From: Verrucomicrobiia bacterium
GTDB taxonomy: Bacteria; Verrucomicrobiota; Verrucomicrobiae; Limisphaerales; UBA11358
Length of the DNA: 7,494 nt
Reading direction: 5' to 3'
NCBI GenBank assembly: GCA_030042375.1
Contig: JASHZU010000394.1
Location: forward strand, 1 to 7,494
In this document: positions 1 to 7,394 of the stretch, in pieces
How the letters are laid out: each line of letters starts with the position of its first letter
Numbering within the stretch: the first letter of the stretch is position 1
The notes under the pieces: model-generated
What the model was told of the DNA's origin: nothing
Seen by the model: the letters and a program-made list of their open reading frames with translations, nothing else
Database searches by the model: none
Translations under genes and position numbers: made by a program

Positions 1-2569
1 CAACGGCCTGGAAACCCCGGTCAACCAATTGGTAACACCTGCCGGCATCTATGTCCTCTTGCCTGGCGTGAGGCCAAACGCCCTGGCGCTCAGCCCCGAT
101 GGCAAGCTGCTCGTGACCTCGGGCCTGACGAATGAGCTGCTCGTCCTTGACCCCGGCACTGGAAAAATTCTGCAGAACGTACCATTCTCTGAGCCAAAGA
201 CAGAAAAATCCGCCGAAGCCGTTACCCCGCTCATCATGGGGTTGAGCGAAAAATCAAAGTTAAGCTTTACCGGTCTCGTTTTCTCGCCTGACGGCAAACG
301 AATCTACCTCTCCAATGTCAACGGCGACCTCAAGGTCTTCAGTGTCAACGAAGATGATACGGTATCGCCGCTCTCATTCATTCCGTTGCCCAAGTCCTAT
401 ATAGGCGATCGCACGAATGACGTTCCCACTGGCATCGCCATCTCCCCCGACGGCACAAAGCTCTATGTCGCCCTCAACGTTGCCAACAAAGTTCTCGAAT
501 TGGACGCAACCACTGGAAAACTACAACGCTCCTGGCCCACCGGCAACGCGCCCTATGGCGTCGCTCTTTGTGGCCATAAACTTTACATCAGCAATTTGGG
601 CGGACGTATTCCCGATGCCAGCAGTATTATCGGCCCGATCGGCAGTAATGGAACTGTTCGCGTGGATGAACATTCCGTCGCCAGCGAAGGCTCTGTCTCC
701 GTCATCGATCTGACCGGCAGTAATCCCTCCAACGAAATTCTCACCGGCCGCCGCGCCTGCGCCCTGGCGCTTTCCCCGAATGGAAAATTTCTCGCCGTGG
801 CCAACGCCGGCGATGACAACATCAGCATCATTGACACAAGGACGGATAAAATCATCGAAACTATTTCCGCCCGCCAAAATCCCATCGACCCCTTTGGCGC
901 GCAGCCGAACGCGCTGGCGTTCGACAAGCACGGGAGAAAGTTGTTCGTCTGCAACGGCTCTCAAAATGCCGTCGCCGTTTTTAAGTTCAGGCCGGGCAAT
1001 TCCGAAATGCTCGGTCTCATCCCGGTCGGCTGGTTTCCCGGCTCCATCGCCTTTGATTCACGTCACGGCACGCTTGATGTGGCCAATATCGAAGACATCG
1101 CCCCAACAAAACAAAAAGCCCAAAAAGGCAGGGGCAATGGAATCGGATTTAACACCAAACAATATACCGGGTCGCTTTCGATTGTGCCAATACCCTCGCA
1201 ACGGCAGTTAAATAAATATACACAAACCGCGCTTGACAACCTGCGCTACCCGCTTTTGGCGCAGGCAAAACTCCCGCCGCGCGAAAATCAGCCCGCGCAG
1301 CCCGTGCCAGAGCGCATTGGAGAACCCAGCGTCTTTCAACATGTTATTTACGTCATTAAAGAGAACCGTACGTACGACCAGGTGCTCGGAGATGTCGAAG
1401 AAGGCAACGGCGAACCGGACTTGTGCATCTTTGGCAAACAGGTCACGCCCAACCAACATAAATTTGTTACTGACTTTACCCTGCTGGACAACACCTACTG
1501 CTGCGGCATTGTCAGTGCTGAAGGCCATAACTGGACCGACAGCGGTATTGCCACCGACTATCTGGAGCGCGAATTTGCGGGATGGCCGCGCAGTTATCCT
1601 GCCGGTGGCGGGGGAATTGCCTGCCGCGACGCGCTTGCCTATTCGCCCGCAGGCTTTATTTGGAACGATGCTTCCGAACACGGCAAAACCGTGGCCGATT
1701 TCGGAGAATTTACGACCGGCCATGCCCGCTGGAAAGATTCCGACGAAAATATAACGAATTGGACGATGCTCTACCATGATTTTACCAGCGGCTCCAATGC
1801 CGCCATTTACGTCACCGAACCGGACATGGATTCGTTGCGGCCATTCGTCCAGAGCAATTATGTGGGGTTTGATTTGAATATACCCGATGTGACGCGCGCG
1901 GCCGCATTTGTCAAAGACCTCAAAAAATACGAAGCCGCCAACTTCTTCCCAAATCTTGTTATCATTTGGATTCCCGACGACCATACCAGCGGTACGAAAT
2001 TTGGGGCGCCAACACCCCGGGCACAAGCGGCGGACAACGACCTCGCCTTCGGCCAAATCGTGGATGCTATCAGCCACTCGCAATTTTGGACCAATACCTG
2101 CATCTTCGGCATTGAAGACGATCCCCAGGACGGCTGGGACCATGTCAGCGGTTATCGCACAACTGCTTACGTCATCAGTCCCTACGCCAAACGCCACGCC
2201 GTGGTGAGCACGCAATACAACACCACCAGCCTCCTACGCACCATTGAGCTCATTTTAGGCATCCCCCCCATGACCCAAATGGACGCCACGGCCACACCAA
2301 TGTTTGATTGCTTTACCACCACGCCCGACTTCACGCCTTATGACGAGGTAACGAACCAGGTTCCCCTCAACGAAATGAATCCTCCGCCAAAACATATCCG
2401 TGATACCGCCTTGCGCAATGACGCAATCATTTCTGCAAAACTCCCGCTGGATAAGGAAGATCAGTGCCCCGAAGATTTGTTTAACCACATCCTCTGGCGC
2501 GCTGCCAAAGGCTCGCAGGTGCCCTACCCGGTACAGTTTGTAAAAGTCGTGAGTGATGACGATGACTAA
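1..2569 (+). CDS. Bifunctional YncE-like beta-propeller / alkaline-phosphatase-superfamily phosphoesterase, 5'-truncated
   Basis: The reading frame is open from the left edge (first full codon at base 2) to TAA at 2567-2569, so the start and presumably a signal peptide lie outside the window. The first possible in-window start, TTG at 29, is not credible because the upstream codons already read as family sequence. Counting from that TTG, residues 1 to about 390 form a YVTN/YncE-like propeller with repeated blade motifs such as ALALSPDGKLLVTSG (18-32), FSPDGKRIYLSN (85-96), ISPDGTKLYVALN (138-150) and LSPNGKFLAVANAGDDNISIID (split over 248-269). Residues about 434-760 are a phosphoesterase domain of the phospholipase C/acid phosphatase AcpA type: VIKENRTYDQVLGD (442-455) with the metal-ligand-type Glu-Asn, VSAEGHNWTDSG (495-506) with a candidate nucleophile, PDDHTSG (649-655), and EDDPQDGWDHVSGYRT (696-711) with Asp/His ligands. 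The tail ends in four Asp. Expected role: periplasmic or secreted hydrolysis of a phosphate ester or phospholipid, with the propeller as scaffold or binding module. The substrate is unknown. The domain calls are firm; the exact activity is inferred. Confidence 0.9.
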   Translation, partial: NGLETPVNQLVTPAGIYVLLPGVRPNALALSPDGKLLVTSGLTNELLVLDPGTGKILQNVPFSEPKTEKSAEAVTPLIMGLSEKSKLSFTGLVFSPDGKRIYLSNVNGDLKVFSVNEDDTVSPLSFIPLPKSYIGDRTNDVPTGIAISPDGTKLYVALNVANKVLELDATTGKLQRSWPTGNAPYGVALCGHKLYISNLGGRIPDASSIIGPIGSNGTVRVDEHSVASEGSVSVIDLTGSNPSNEILTGRRACALALSPNGKFLAVANAGDDNISIIDTRTDKIIETISARQNPIDPFGAQPNALAFDKHGRKLFVCNGSQNAVAVFKFRPGNSEMLGLIPVGWFPGSIAFDSRHGTLDVANIEDIAPTKQKAQKGRGNGIGFNTKQYTGSLSIVPIPSQRQLNKYTQTALDNLRYPLLAQAKLPPRENQPAQPVPERIGEPSVFQHVIYVIKENRTYDQVLGDVEEGNGEPDLCIFGKQVTPNQHKFVTDFTLLDNTYCCGIVSAEGHNWTDSGIATDYLEREFAGWPRSYPAGGGGIACRDALAYSPAGFIWNDASEHGKTVADFGEFTTGHARWKDSDENITNWTMLYHDFTSGSNAAIYVTEPDMDSLRPFVQSNYVGFDLNIPDVTRAAAFVKDLKKYEAANFFPNLVIIWIPDDHTSGTKFGAPTPRAQAADNDLAFGQIVDAISHSQFWTNTCIFGIEDDPQDGWDHVSGYRTTAYVISPYAKRHAVVSTQYNTTSLLRTIELILGIPPMTQMDATATPMFDCFTTTPDFTPYDEVTNQVPLNEMNPPPKHIRDTALRNDAIISAKLPLDKEDQCPEDLFNHILWRAAKGSQVPYPVQFVKVVSDDDD

Positions 2570-2578
2570 CCGCGAACT

Positions 2579-5500
2579 CTACGGCAACTGCAACATGTAG
2601 TACATCTGTGCGCCCATGGGTGAGGACGAATTGGTGAAATTAAAGTTTCCGTTGCCGCCAAAATTGTTCGTCACGATTCGCTGCCATTGATTTAACGGCA
2701 GCAACAGGTTCGTCGAGGACAGCAAATAATAAGTTCCCTCCGGTACTCCGCCCGTACCGCTGAAAATCACATTGGTGCCCTGGATGCTGATATTGCCAAT
2801 GGCCGGCGGCGGCAAAACTACGATTTCACCCGTCGAAGTCCGCACTGAATCCCCGCTCCGGTACACCGCCGGCGGGTTTGTCCGGATGTCTTCCACTGTG
2901 TAGAAAATCTCGTCTGCGACATCGTTCGCGTTTGTGTAATAGATATTGACGCTGTCGCTGCCCAGCGCCGCGCCGTTCGTGCTGTAATTGACACTCACCA
3001 GCCCGACCGGGTCCCCGTCGGGATCGCTCCAGCCATTTGTCAACGTCGCAATCGGAATCACCAGCGTACTGCCCGTGCGGTAGACGGTTACCGTTTGCGC
3101 CACCGGCGGCAGCGTATTGGTAAACGCCAGCAGCAACGAATTGGCATTGGTGCGCACATAAAAATAGCCGCCCTCCAAATCATTGGCGAAGAGCGAATCA
3201 TTCACGATGATATTCGTCGGATTGAAATTAGCGATGCCACCCGCTGCTGTCGCAATGGTCCAATTGTAATTCGTGTTGTTGTTGAAATTCGTCACCATCC
3301 CGGAATTATTCGGGTCAAAAGACACGGGGTTAATGGTGAATGGATTCATGCTCGTGGCCTGGAAATTAAGTTGTCCGGCATTCTGCAAAAAGCTCCAACC
3401 GCTGGCCGGGGCTCCGTAGGCATTGACGACCGTGACCACAAAATTTCCATTCGTCCCAAACGTCGCCGTTCCGCTGTTCGTCATCGAGCCCGGCATGTTG
3501 CCAACGCTTGGTGAAATGACGCCATTGACGACCATTCCCGGCGCCGTGATCGCCGTGTCACCCGCCAGGGTTCCATTGTCTGCGATGACAATCGTGTTTG
3601 AGACAAAAATATCCGCCGCATTTTGCAGCACTGCATTCGCGCTCACGGACGGCGAACCAATATCCAGCGTCGATACATTTGTAATCACGCCCGGCTCGGG
3701 GAAGCCAGCCTGCAAATCCAGCGTGCCACTGTTCAAATTAATCGTCGCGATGCCACCAGCGCCGACGATATTTGTCGTCTGGACAGTGCCACCATTGATA
3801 TTGAGGGTGCCAACGGGAGCGTTGCTCGGGCACCCGGCCGAACGCGCCAGTTGCAGCAGCGAATTCACCAGCAACGTGCCTCCGTTCACATTTACTGTTC
3901 CGGAAGCCACCGAACCGGCGTTCACCGCATTTTGATAGCCCGCTTCCACGGTATTCACATTAATTGTGCCTCCGGCCAGATTTAGCGTGCCCGTGGCCGC
4001 GCCACTGCCACTGCTGGTTTGTCCATTGCCCAATAAAATTGTGCTCGCCATCACATCCACCGTGCCTCCACTGAAATCCACGAGGCCGGACGAGGAACTG
4101 CTGCTGCTGCTTTGCCCGGAATTGTCACTGATGGCGAGCAGGCTTACGCGACTGCCGGTTTGGCCGCGCAAATAGAGTGTCGGCACAGGACTTGTGAATG
4201 CAGGATTAAAGTTCAGCGTACCGGACGATTTTTCGCGGCCAATTGTGATCGTGTCCGCAAAGATCGCATTGGAAATGCCCAAGTTAATCGTACCACTGCC
4301 ACTGTTGGCGCCATCATCGGCCACATTAATTGCGGGTGATGACCCCGAAACAGAAATCATATTGGTTTGTGCCAGCAACAACGTTCCCGCCGGCCGATTG
4401 CCGTTGGCCGTCTGTACGTTATCCCCTGCCACCAGCAAACGCGCCGCCGTGATGGACATCGTGCCCAGCCCGGACGCATCCAGGGTTGCGCGATGCGAGC
4501 CGGATGAGGCGCTGCCCTGCCTCACGTTGAAATTGGCGCCGGTATTGTTCATTACCAGTTCGCCGCCCGAACCGATAATCGTCGCATAAAGCGTTTCGCT
4601 CGCACCATTGTCCTGTCCCGTTCCCACAAATACGCCGTTGGCGTCCGTGATATTCAACGTCGCGCCGGAAGCAATCTGCGTCGTGTGAAAACCGCTCGTT
4701 TGCTCATAAGTGAGCGAGCCGATGGTAAAGTCGCCGTTGACGATGTTATTAACCGTACCGGCGGTGCCCACCGTGGAAATATTTGTGAAAATGACGTCAT
4801 TGGCCGCGCCAGGCGGGCCGTAGCCGCCGCTTGTGAGATTGGTCCAATTCAATGCGCTTGACCAATTTTGGTCTATCGCCCCGTTCGTCCATTCCAGTGT
4901 GCCCGCATTTGCCACCACATCTGTCACATTCAGCGAGACCGTTGTGGTCACAACCACACTGCCGTTCGTCCCTGAAATTGTCAGCGGCCAATTGTTCGGC
5001 GAGACGCCAGTCGTGGTGGTGATGTTAAGTGTCGAGCTTCCGTTGCCGCTCAAAGAAGCCGGGGAAAAAAAACCGCTCGCGCCGGAAGGCAATCCGCTCA
5101 GTCCAAAATTGACGTTCCCCGTAAAACCGTTGTTCGTCGCCAGCGTTACCGTATAACTGGCACCGCTGCCCGCTAAAATCGACTGCGACGACGGGCTCGC
5201 AGAAATCGAAAAATCCCCCACAACCAAACTGACTTCAGATGTATGCGAAAGCCCCGCGCTGCTGCCAATGACGTTGAACGTATAAGTTCCCGGCGCAATC
5301 GAGTTCGATGCTGTTACTGTCAGCGTCGCGTTGCCTGAACCGGTCACGGAATTGGTGTTAAGACTTGCACCCAAATTCGCCGGCAGTCCGCTCACGCTCA
5401 ATGTCACCACATTGCTCATCAACGTCGGGTCACCCACTTCGACCGTATAAGCGATGTTGCTTCCGGGATTGACCGACTGCACTGACGGCGAATTAGAAAT

Positions 5501-7051
5501 CGAAAATAATGTGTACCCGATGTTTTCCACCGCGGCTCCGCTCAAGCGCTCCTTCAATTGCTCCAGGTAAAGGCTCGTCGGTGTTACCGTTGTGCCGTCA
5601 TGATCAAATACGCCCGGCGTACTTCCCGGACTGTCTTGCGTTCCCGAACCGCCAATCCACCAGTTGTAATAATTGGTAATCGCCGGGCACTGGATTAAAT
5701 GGTCCGTTGTATGGCAATTATAAAACGTGCTGTAACCCGCGCCCCAGCCGTTGTCCCCGCCGGTGATAATTGTGATGTGCACGTTGTCAACGGCGCCGCC
5801 TTCATTGTCCGTCAGTAAACTTGTCGCCCAATACCGGTGCGGTCCACCATCAAAATCATTTTGGCCCGTCGCTGTGCAATACAAAAAGACGTTTGGCCCC
5901 GTCGCTTCATCCAGTGATTGGCACAAATGCTCGAAACCACTCACGCCTACCAACCGCTGGTACAGGCACATTTGGCCTTCAATCTGGAACGCCCCCGGCC
6001 GCGCGCTGCCGTTATTTACTCCGTTCGCATAAGTGCAATCTTCCGCCGTAATCCACTTCGATTGCGTGTCCGGGCTCGTATTGACTGCCTCGCCGCCGAA
6101 CCCGCTAAACGCGATGTTTCGCGCCCAACAATTCTTCGCATTGCCAAAATTCACGCCCGTCCAGCCAAAGTTATTGGTGTCTCCCGTCGTGCCCAGGCCC
6201 CATTCCGAAATCATCGTGAGATTCTCGACGGCGCATTGTTGTACCCGCCCTGAATCCGTGTAGGGAAACACCGTGCCGGTACACCATTGCGATTCAATCG
6301 GCACCGGCAGCGGGATATCCACCGTGACCTGGTCGCCGCTAATCGCTGTAATCATCCGTTCCGCGTCATTCTGGTGCCCGCTCGCTGTCCAATAATTGCT
6401 CATGCCGATGGCATTGATCCACGTCGTCGTCCACGGGCGCCGCACGACAATATTTGTTCCCACCGCCAGCCCGCTTACGCTGTTCAAATGAAAACTCGTC
6501 GCCCCAAGAGGAACATAGGCATCCGTGATGTTATAAGTCGTCGAACCGATTTGCGTCGTTCCACTCGAACCTGAAATGTTAATCGCCGTGCCCGAATCGT
6601 TCGTGCTCGTAAATTCCAAAATGGTATTCGTCCCCGAGCCATGCAGAATCACCCCGCTCGTGCCCATGCTCAACGTGCCGCTCAAGATGAACGTGCCCGG
6701 ATTCAGGAAGACTTCCCCGCGAATGCCACTGCTGTTTGCCGACAAATTTCCCACCGCGTTAATGGCATTTTGGATGTTCGCCGTGTCATCCCCACCGCTC
6801 GGGTTGAGAGTTTCTTCAATGGGCGCGTTGGTCGGAATCGCCACCCCGCCCTCCATGTAACCGGCGTAGGAATAATCGATGAGATGATTTCCGAGGGAAT
6901 CGTTGGTATAAACCAGCGTGCCACTGGGGCCATAATGGACCCAGGTTGCCGATTGTGAAAACACCTGGACGCAAGCCAGCAAAATCAAAGCAAATGGGGA
7001 CAGTAATTTCGTCAAAGTAGCGGCTGATTGGTACACCAACGGAATATCCAA
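2579..7051 (-). CDS. Large exported pectate-lyase-like beta-helix protein with Ig-like, autotransporter-type and cadherin-like modules
   Basis: A 1490-codon frame with stop TAG at 2579-2581. An N-terminal signal peptide is clear: K15, hydrophobic LLSPFALILLACVQVF, then SQSA near residue 34. The start is uncertain. TTG at 7051 is the longest option, but TTG 7039, GTG 7036 and TTG 7015 are in frame; the last gives a compact MTKLLSPFALILLAC leader. None has a good Shine-Dalgarno, and an in-frame TAG lies upstream. Domains: residues about 60-510 resemble pectate-lyase-3 right-handed beta-helix proteins (SYAGYMEGGVAIP, GDDTANIQNAINAV, RGEVFLNPGTF, VILHGSG, GPHRYWATSLLTDN, GWGAGYSTFYNC), with nine Cys between 257 and 455. 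About 514-710: two Ig-like repeats. About 717-1210: autotransporter-passenger-like region, including an eight-Ser run at 981-988. About 1315-1412: cadherin/Ig-like domain with WSDPDGDPVG. About 1415-1490: C-terminal module typical of Verrucomicrobiota secreted proteins. No C-terminal beta-barrel is present. Likely a surface or secreted polysaccharide-active or adhesive protein; lyase activity is not proven. Confidence 0.9.
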   Translation of the reverse strand: MDIPLVYQSAATLTKLLSPFALILLACVQVFSQSATWVHYGPSGTLVYTNDSLGNHLIDYSYAGYMEGGVAIPTNAPIEETLNPSGGDDTANIQNAINAVGNLSANSSGIRGEVFLNPGTFILSGTLSMGTSGVILHGSGTNTILEFTSTNDSGTAINISGSSGTTQIGSTTYNITDAYVPLGATSFHLNSVSGLAVGTNIVVRRPWTTTWINAIGMSNYWTASGHQNDAERMITAISGDQVTVDIPLPVPIESQWCTGTVFPYTDSGRVQQCAVENLTMISEWGLGTTGDTNNFGWTGVNFGNAKNCWARNIAFSGFGGEAVNTSPDTQSKWITAEDCTYANGVNNGSARPGAFQIEGQMCLYQRLVGVSGFEHLCQSLDEATGPNVFLYCTATGQNDFDGGPHRYWATSLLTDNEGGAVDNVHITIITGGDNGWGAGYSTFYNCHTTDHLIQCPAITNYYNWWIGGSGTQDSPGSTPGVFDHDGTTVTPTSLYLEQLKERLSGAAVENIGYTLFSISNSPSVQSVNPGSNIAYTVEVGDPTLMSNVVTLSVSGLPANLGASLNTNSVTGSGNATLTVTASNSIAPGTYTFNVIGSSAGLSHTSEVSLVVGDFSISASPSSQSILAGSGASYTVTLATNNGFTGNVNFGLSGLPSGASGFFSPASLSGNGSSTLNITTTTGVSPNNWPLTISGTNGSVVVTTTVSLNVTDVVANAGTLEWTNGAIDQNWSSALNWTNLTSGGYGPPGAANDVIFTNISTVGTAGTVNNIVNGDFTIGSLTYEQTSGFHTTQIASGATLNITDANGVFVGTGQDNGASETLYATIIGSGGELVMNNTGANFNVRQGSASSGSHRATLDASGLGTMSITAARLLVAGDNVQTANGNRPAGTLLLAQTNMISVSGSSPAINVADDGANSGSGTINLGISNAIFADTITIGREKSSGTLNFNPAFTSPVPTLYLRGQTGSRVSLLAISDNSGQSSSSSSSSGLVDFSGGTVDVMASTILLGNGQTSSGSGAATGTLNLAGGTINVNTVEAGYQNAVNAGSVASGTVNVNGGTLLVNSLLQLARSAGCPSNAPVGTLNINGGTVQTTNIVGAGGIATINLNSGTLDLQAGFPEPGVITNVSTLDIGSPSVSANAVLQNAADIFVSNTIVIADNGTLAGDTAITAPGMVVNGVISPSVGNMPGSMTNSGTATFGTNGNFVVTVVNAYGAPASGWSFLQNAGQLNFQATSMNPFTINPVSFDPNNSGMVTNFNNNTNYNWTIATAAGGIANFNPTNIIVNDSLFANDLEGGYFYVRTNANSLLLAFTNTLPPVAQTVTVYRTGSTLVIPIATLTNGWSDPDGDPVGLVSVNYSTNGAALGSDSVNIYYTNANDVADEIFYTVEDIRTNPPAVYRSGDSVRTSTGEIVVLPPPAIGNISIQGTNVIFSGTGGVPEGTYYLLSSTNLLLPLNQWQRIVTNNFGGNGNFNFTNSSSPMGAQMYYMLQLP
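3713..4087 (-). repeat. Autotransporter-type (PATR-like) beta-strand repeats inside the large protein
   Basis: The minus-strand protein shows a recurring strand-turn-strand unit: GLVDFSGGTVDV (989-1000), GTLNLAGGTINV (1021-1032), GTVNVNGGTLLV (1051-1062), GTLNINGGTVQT (1081-1092) and ATINLNSGTLDL (1102-1113). Three units start exactly 30 residues apart. The pattern matches passenger-associated transport repeats of autotransporters, which stack as a beta-solenoid. Related but weaker units lie nearer the N-terminus, around residues 919-950. The earlier LEWTNGAIDQNWSSALNW segment (719-736) is the type of motif that often opens such regions. Confidence 0.7.
4922..5512 (-). repeat. Two tandem Ig-like repeats inside the large beta-helix protein
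   Basis: Residues about 514-611 and 612-710 of the minus-strand protein are two copies of one Ig-like unit. Each copy has the order SPSVQSVNPGSNIAYTVEV / SPSSQSILAGSGASYTVTL, then LSVSGLPANLGA / FGLSGLPSGASG, then GSGNATLTVT / GNGSSTLNIT, then APGTYTFNVIGSSAG / SPNNWPLTISGTNGS. This unit is common in secreted enzymes of Acidobacteriota and Verrucomicrobiota and usually links or displays catalytic domains. It separates the N-terminal beta-helix from the passenger-like region. The copies have diverged in sequence, so they are a protein-level repeat, not a recent DNA duplication. Confidence 0.75.
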
Positions 7052-7082
7052 CTGGAAGCAGGGAAAATCCAGATGTAAAAGG

Positions 7083-7103
7083 GTTCTAGAAATATACTAG
7101 AAC
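7083..7103. promoter_or_regulatory. Perfect 7-bp inverted repeat between hisA remnant and the large gene
   Basis: Arms GTTCTAG (7083-7089) and CTAGAAC (7097-7103) flank a 7-base AT-only spacer. Read on the minus strand, the repeat contains the TAG stop of the hisA remnant and is followed by CCCTTTT, so it could be the old hisA terminator, although the stem is short and A/T-rich. Its spacer also gives TATATT on the minus strand, one base from a sigma-70 -10 box, about 40 bases before the TTG at 7051, but no acceptable -35 lies 16-18 bases upstream. An operator for the large gene is a third reading. The dyad is certain; its role is not. Confidence 0.4.
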
Positions 7104-7276
7104 GCTCTTTTATGTGCGCGCTGGCTTCGGTTGAACTTCACACAATCCTCATATTTTATGCGGCTTCCGACAAAGATATCGAGCGCTGAACCAATCGTTA
7201 AATCCACTTTCCCCTCACCCAATCGGGTGACCTCCTCCAAATGGGAAAAAGAGCCGCTCCAGCTGTTTCCCGCCCA
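7097..7276 (-). pseudogene. hisA: Decayed 3' fragment of hisA (eukaryotic-type ProFAR isomerase)
   Basis: The minus-strand frame ending in TAG at 7097-7099 encodes SFSHLEEVTRL, GEGKVDLTIGSALDIF and KYEDCVKFNRSQ. This is the C-terminal end of the eukaryotic-type HisA, phosphoribosylformimino-AICAR-ribotide isomerase of histidine biosynthesis, whose tails read approximately 'LGxGKVDLTIGSALDIFGGxGVKYxDCVxFN'. The IGSAL phosphate-site segment is intact, but the following GG.G reads VGSR, consistent with decay. The secure core is 7121-7252; WAG at about 7276-7268 may match the family's YAGG, so the left end of homology is uncertain. Only about 45-60 of roughly 240-260 residues are present. None of the three frames further upstream on this strand (7307-7394) resembles HisA, and the plus-strand gene begins there. 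No credible start exists (only TTG at 7306), so I call it a remnant and not a small gene. The family call rests on motif memory, not a search. Confidence 0.7.
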
Positions 7277-7306
7277 ACGATGAACCACGCCGATTTTATC
7301 ACTCAA

Positions 7307-7322
7307 AGGTTAAATAAAACCT
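7307..7322. repeat. Short inverted repeat AGGTT-N6-AACCT
   Basis: Arms AGGTT (7307-7311) and AACCT (7318-7322) surround AAATAA, about 72 bases upstream of the ATG at 7395. It is perfect but only 5 bp per arm in an A/T-rich stretch, so chance is plausible. If functional it would be an operator-like dyad for the rightward gene. Confidence 0.2.
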
Positions 7323-7394
7323 AAAAAGTGCCGATATTTACCCGAGGAATCGGTGTCGCAAAGGGCATAAAAATCGTTAACAGGCTGTCGTCCG

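Larger units (their letters stand above)
7052..7394. other. Intergenic region between the two divergent exported-protein genes
   Basis: About 340 bases without an intact gene. From left to right it holds the leader of the minus-strand gene, the GTTCTAG/CTAGAAC dyad, the hisA remnant, the AGGTT/AACCT dyad, and an A/T-rich stretch before the plus-strand start. CCGA (7342-7345) and TCGG (7350-7353) can form a 4-bp stem with a GGAA tetraloop; an alternative pairing CCGAT/ATCGG (7331-7335 with 7349-7353) shares bases. Either could be a leader structure of the rightward transcript, but both are too small to call. I see no convincing -35/-10 pair for either gene. The promoters must lie here unless the genes are read from outside. 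Confidence 0.6.

Noticed and set aside
1208..2215. A 335-codon open frame on the minus strand inside gene 1
   Set aside because: It is antisense to the phosphoesterase domain, whose motifs are continuous on the plus strand. Its translation shows no recognisable domain, and long antisense frames are common opposite GC-biased coding sequence.
3095..4589. Several plus-strand open frames of 65-170 codons opposite the large gene
   Set aside because: They overlap each other and the well-supported minus-strand repeats, and have low-complexity Pro/Val/Arg-rich translations with no family resemblance.
7131..7159. TTGAAC (7131-7136) with TTTTAT 17 bases on, a possible plus-strand promoter
   Set aside because: The -10 match is poor and the site lies within the hisA remnant, about 235 bases before the only rightward start.
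7231..7238. GGAGGAGG on the minus strand, a strong Shine-Dalgarno look-alike followed by TTG at about 7222
   Set aside because: It encodes the Leu-Glu-Glu-Val of the hisA remnant, so coding explains it. The 41-codon frame it would start is only the HisA tail.
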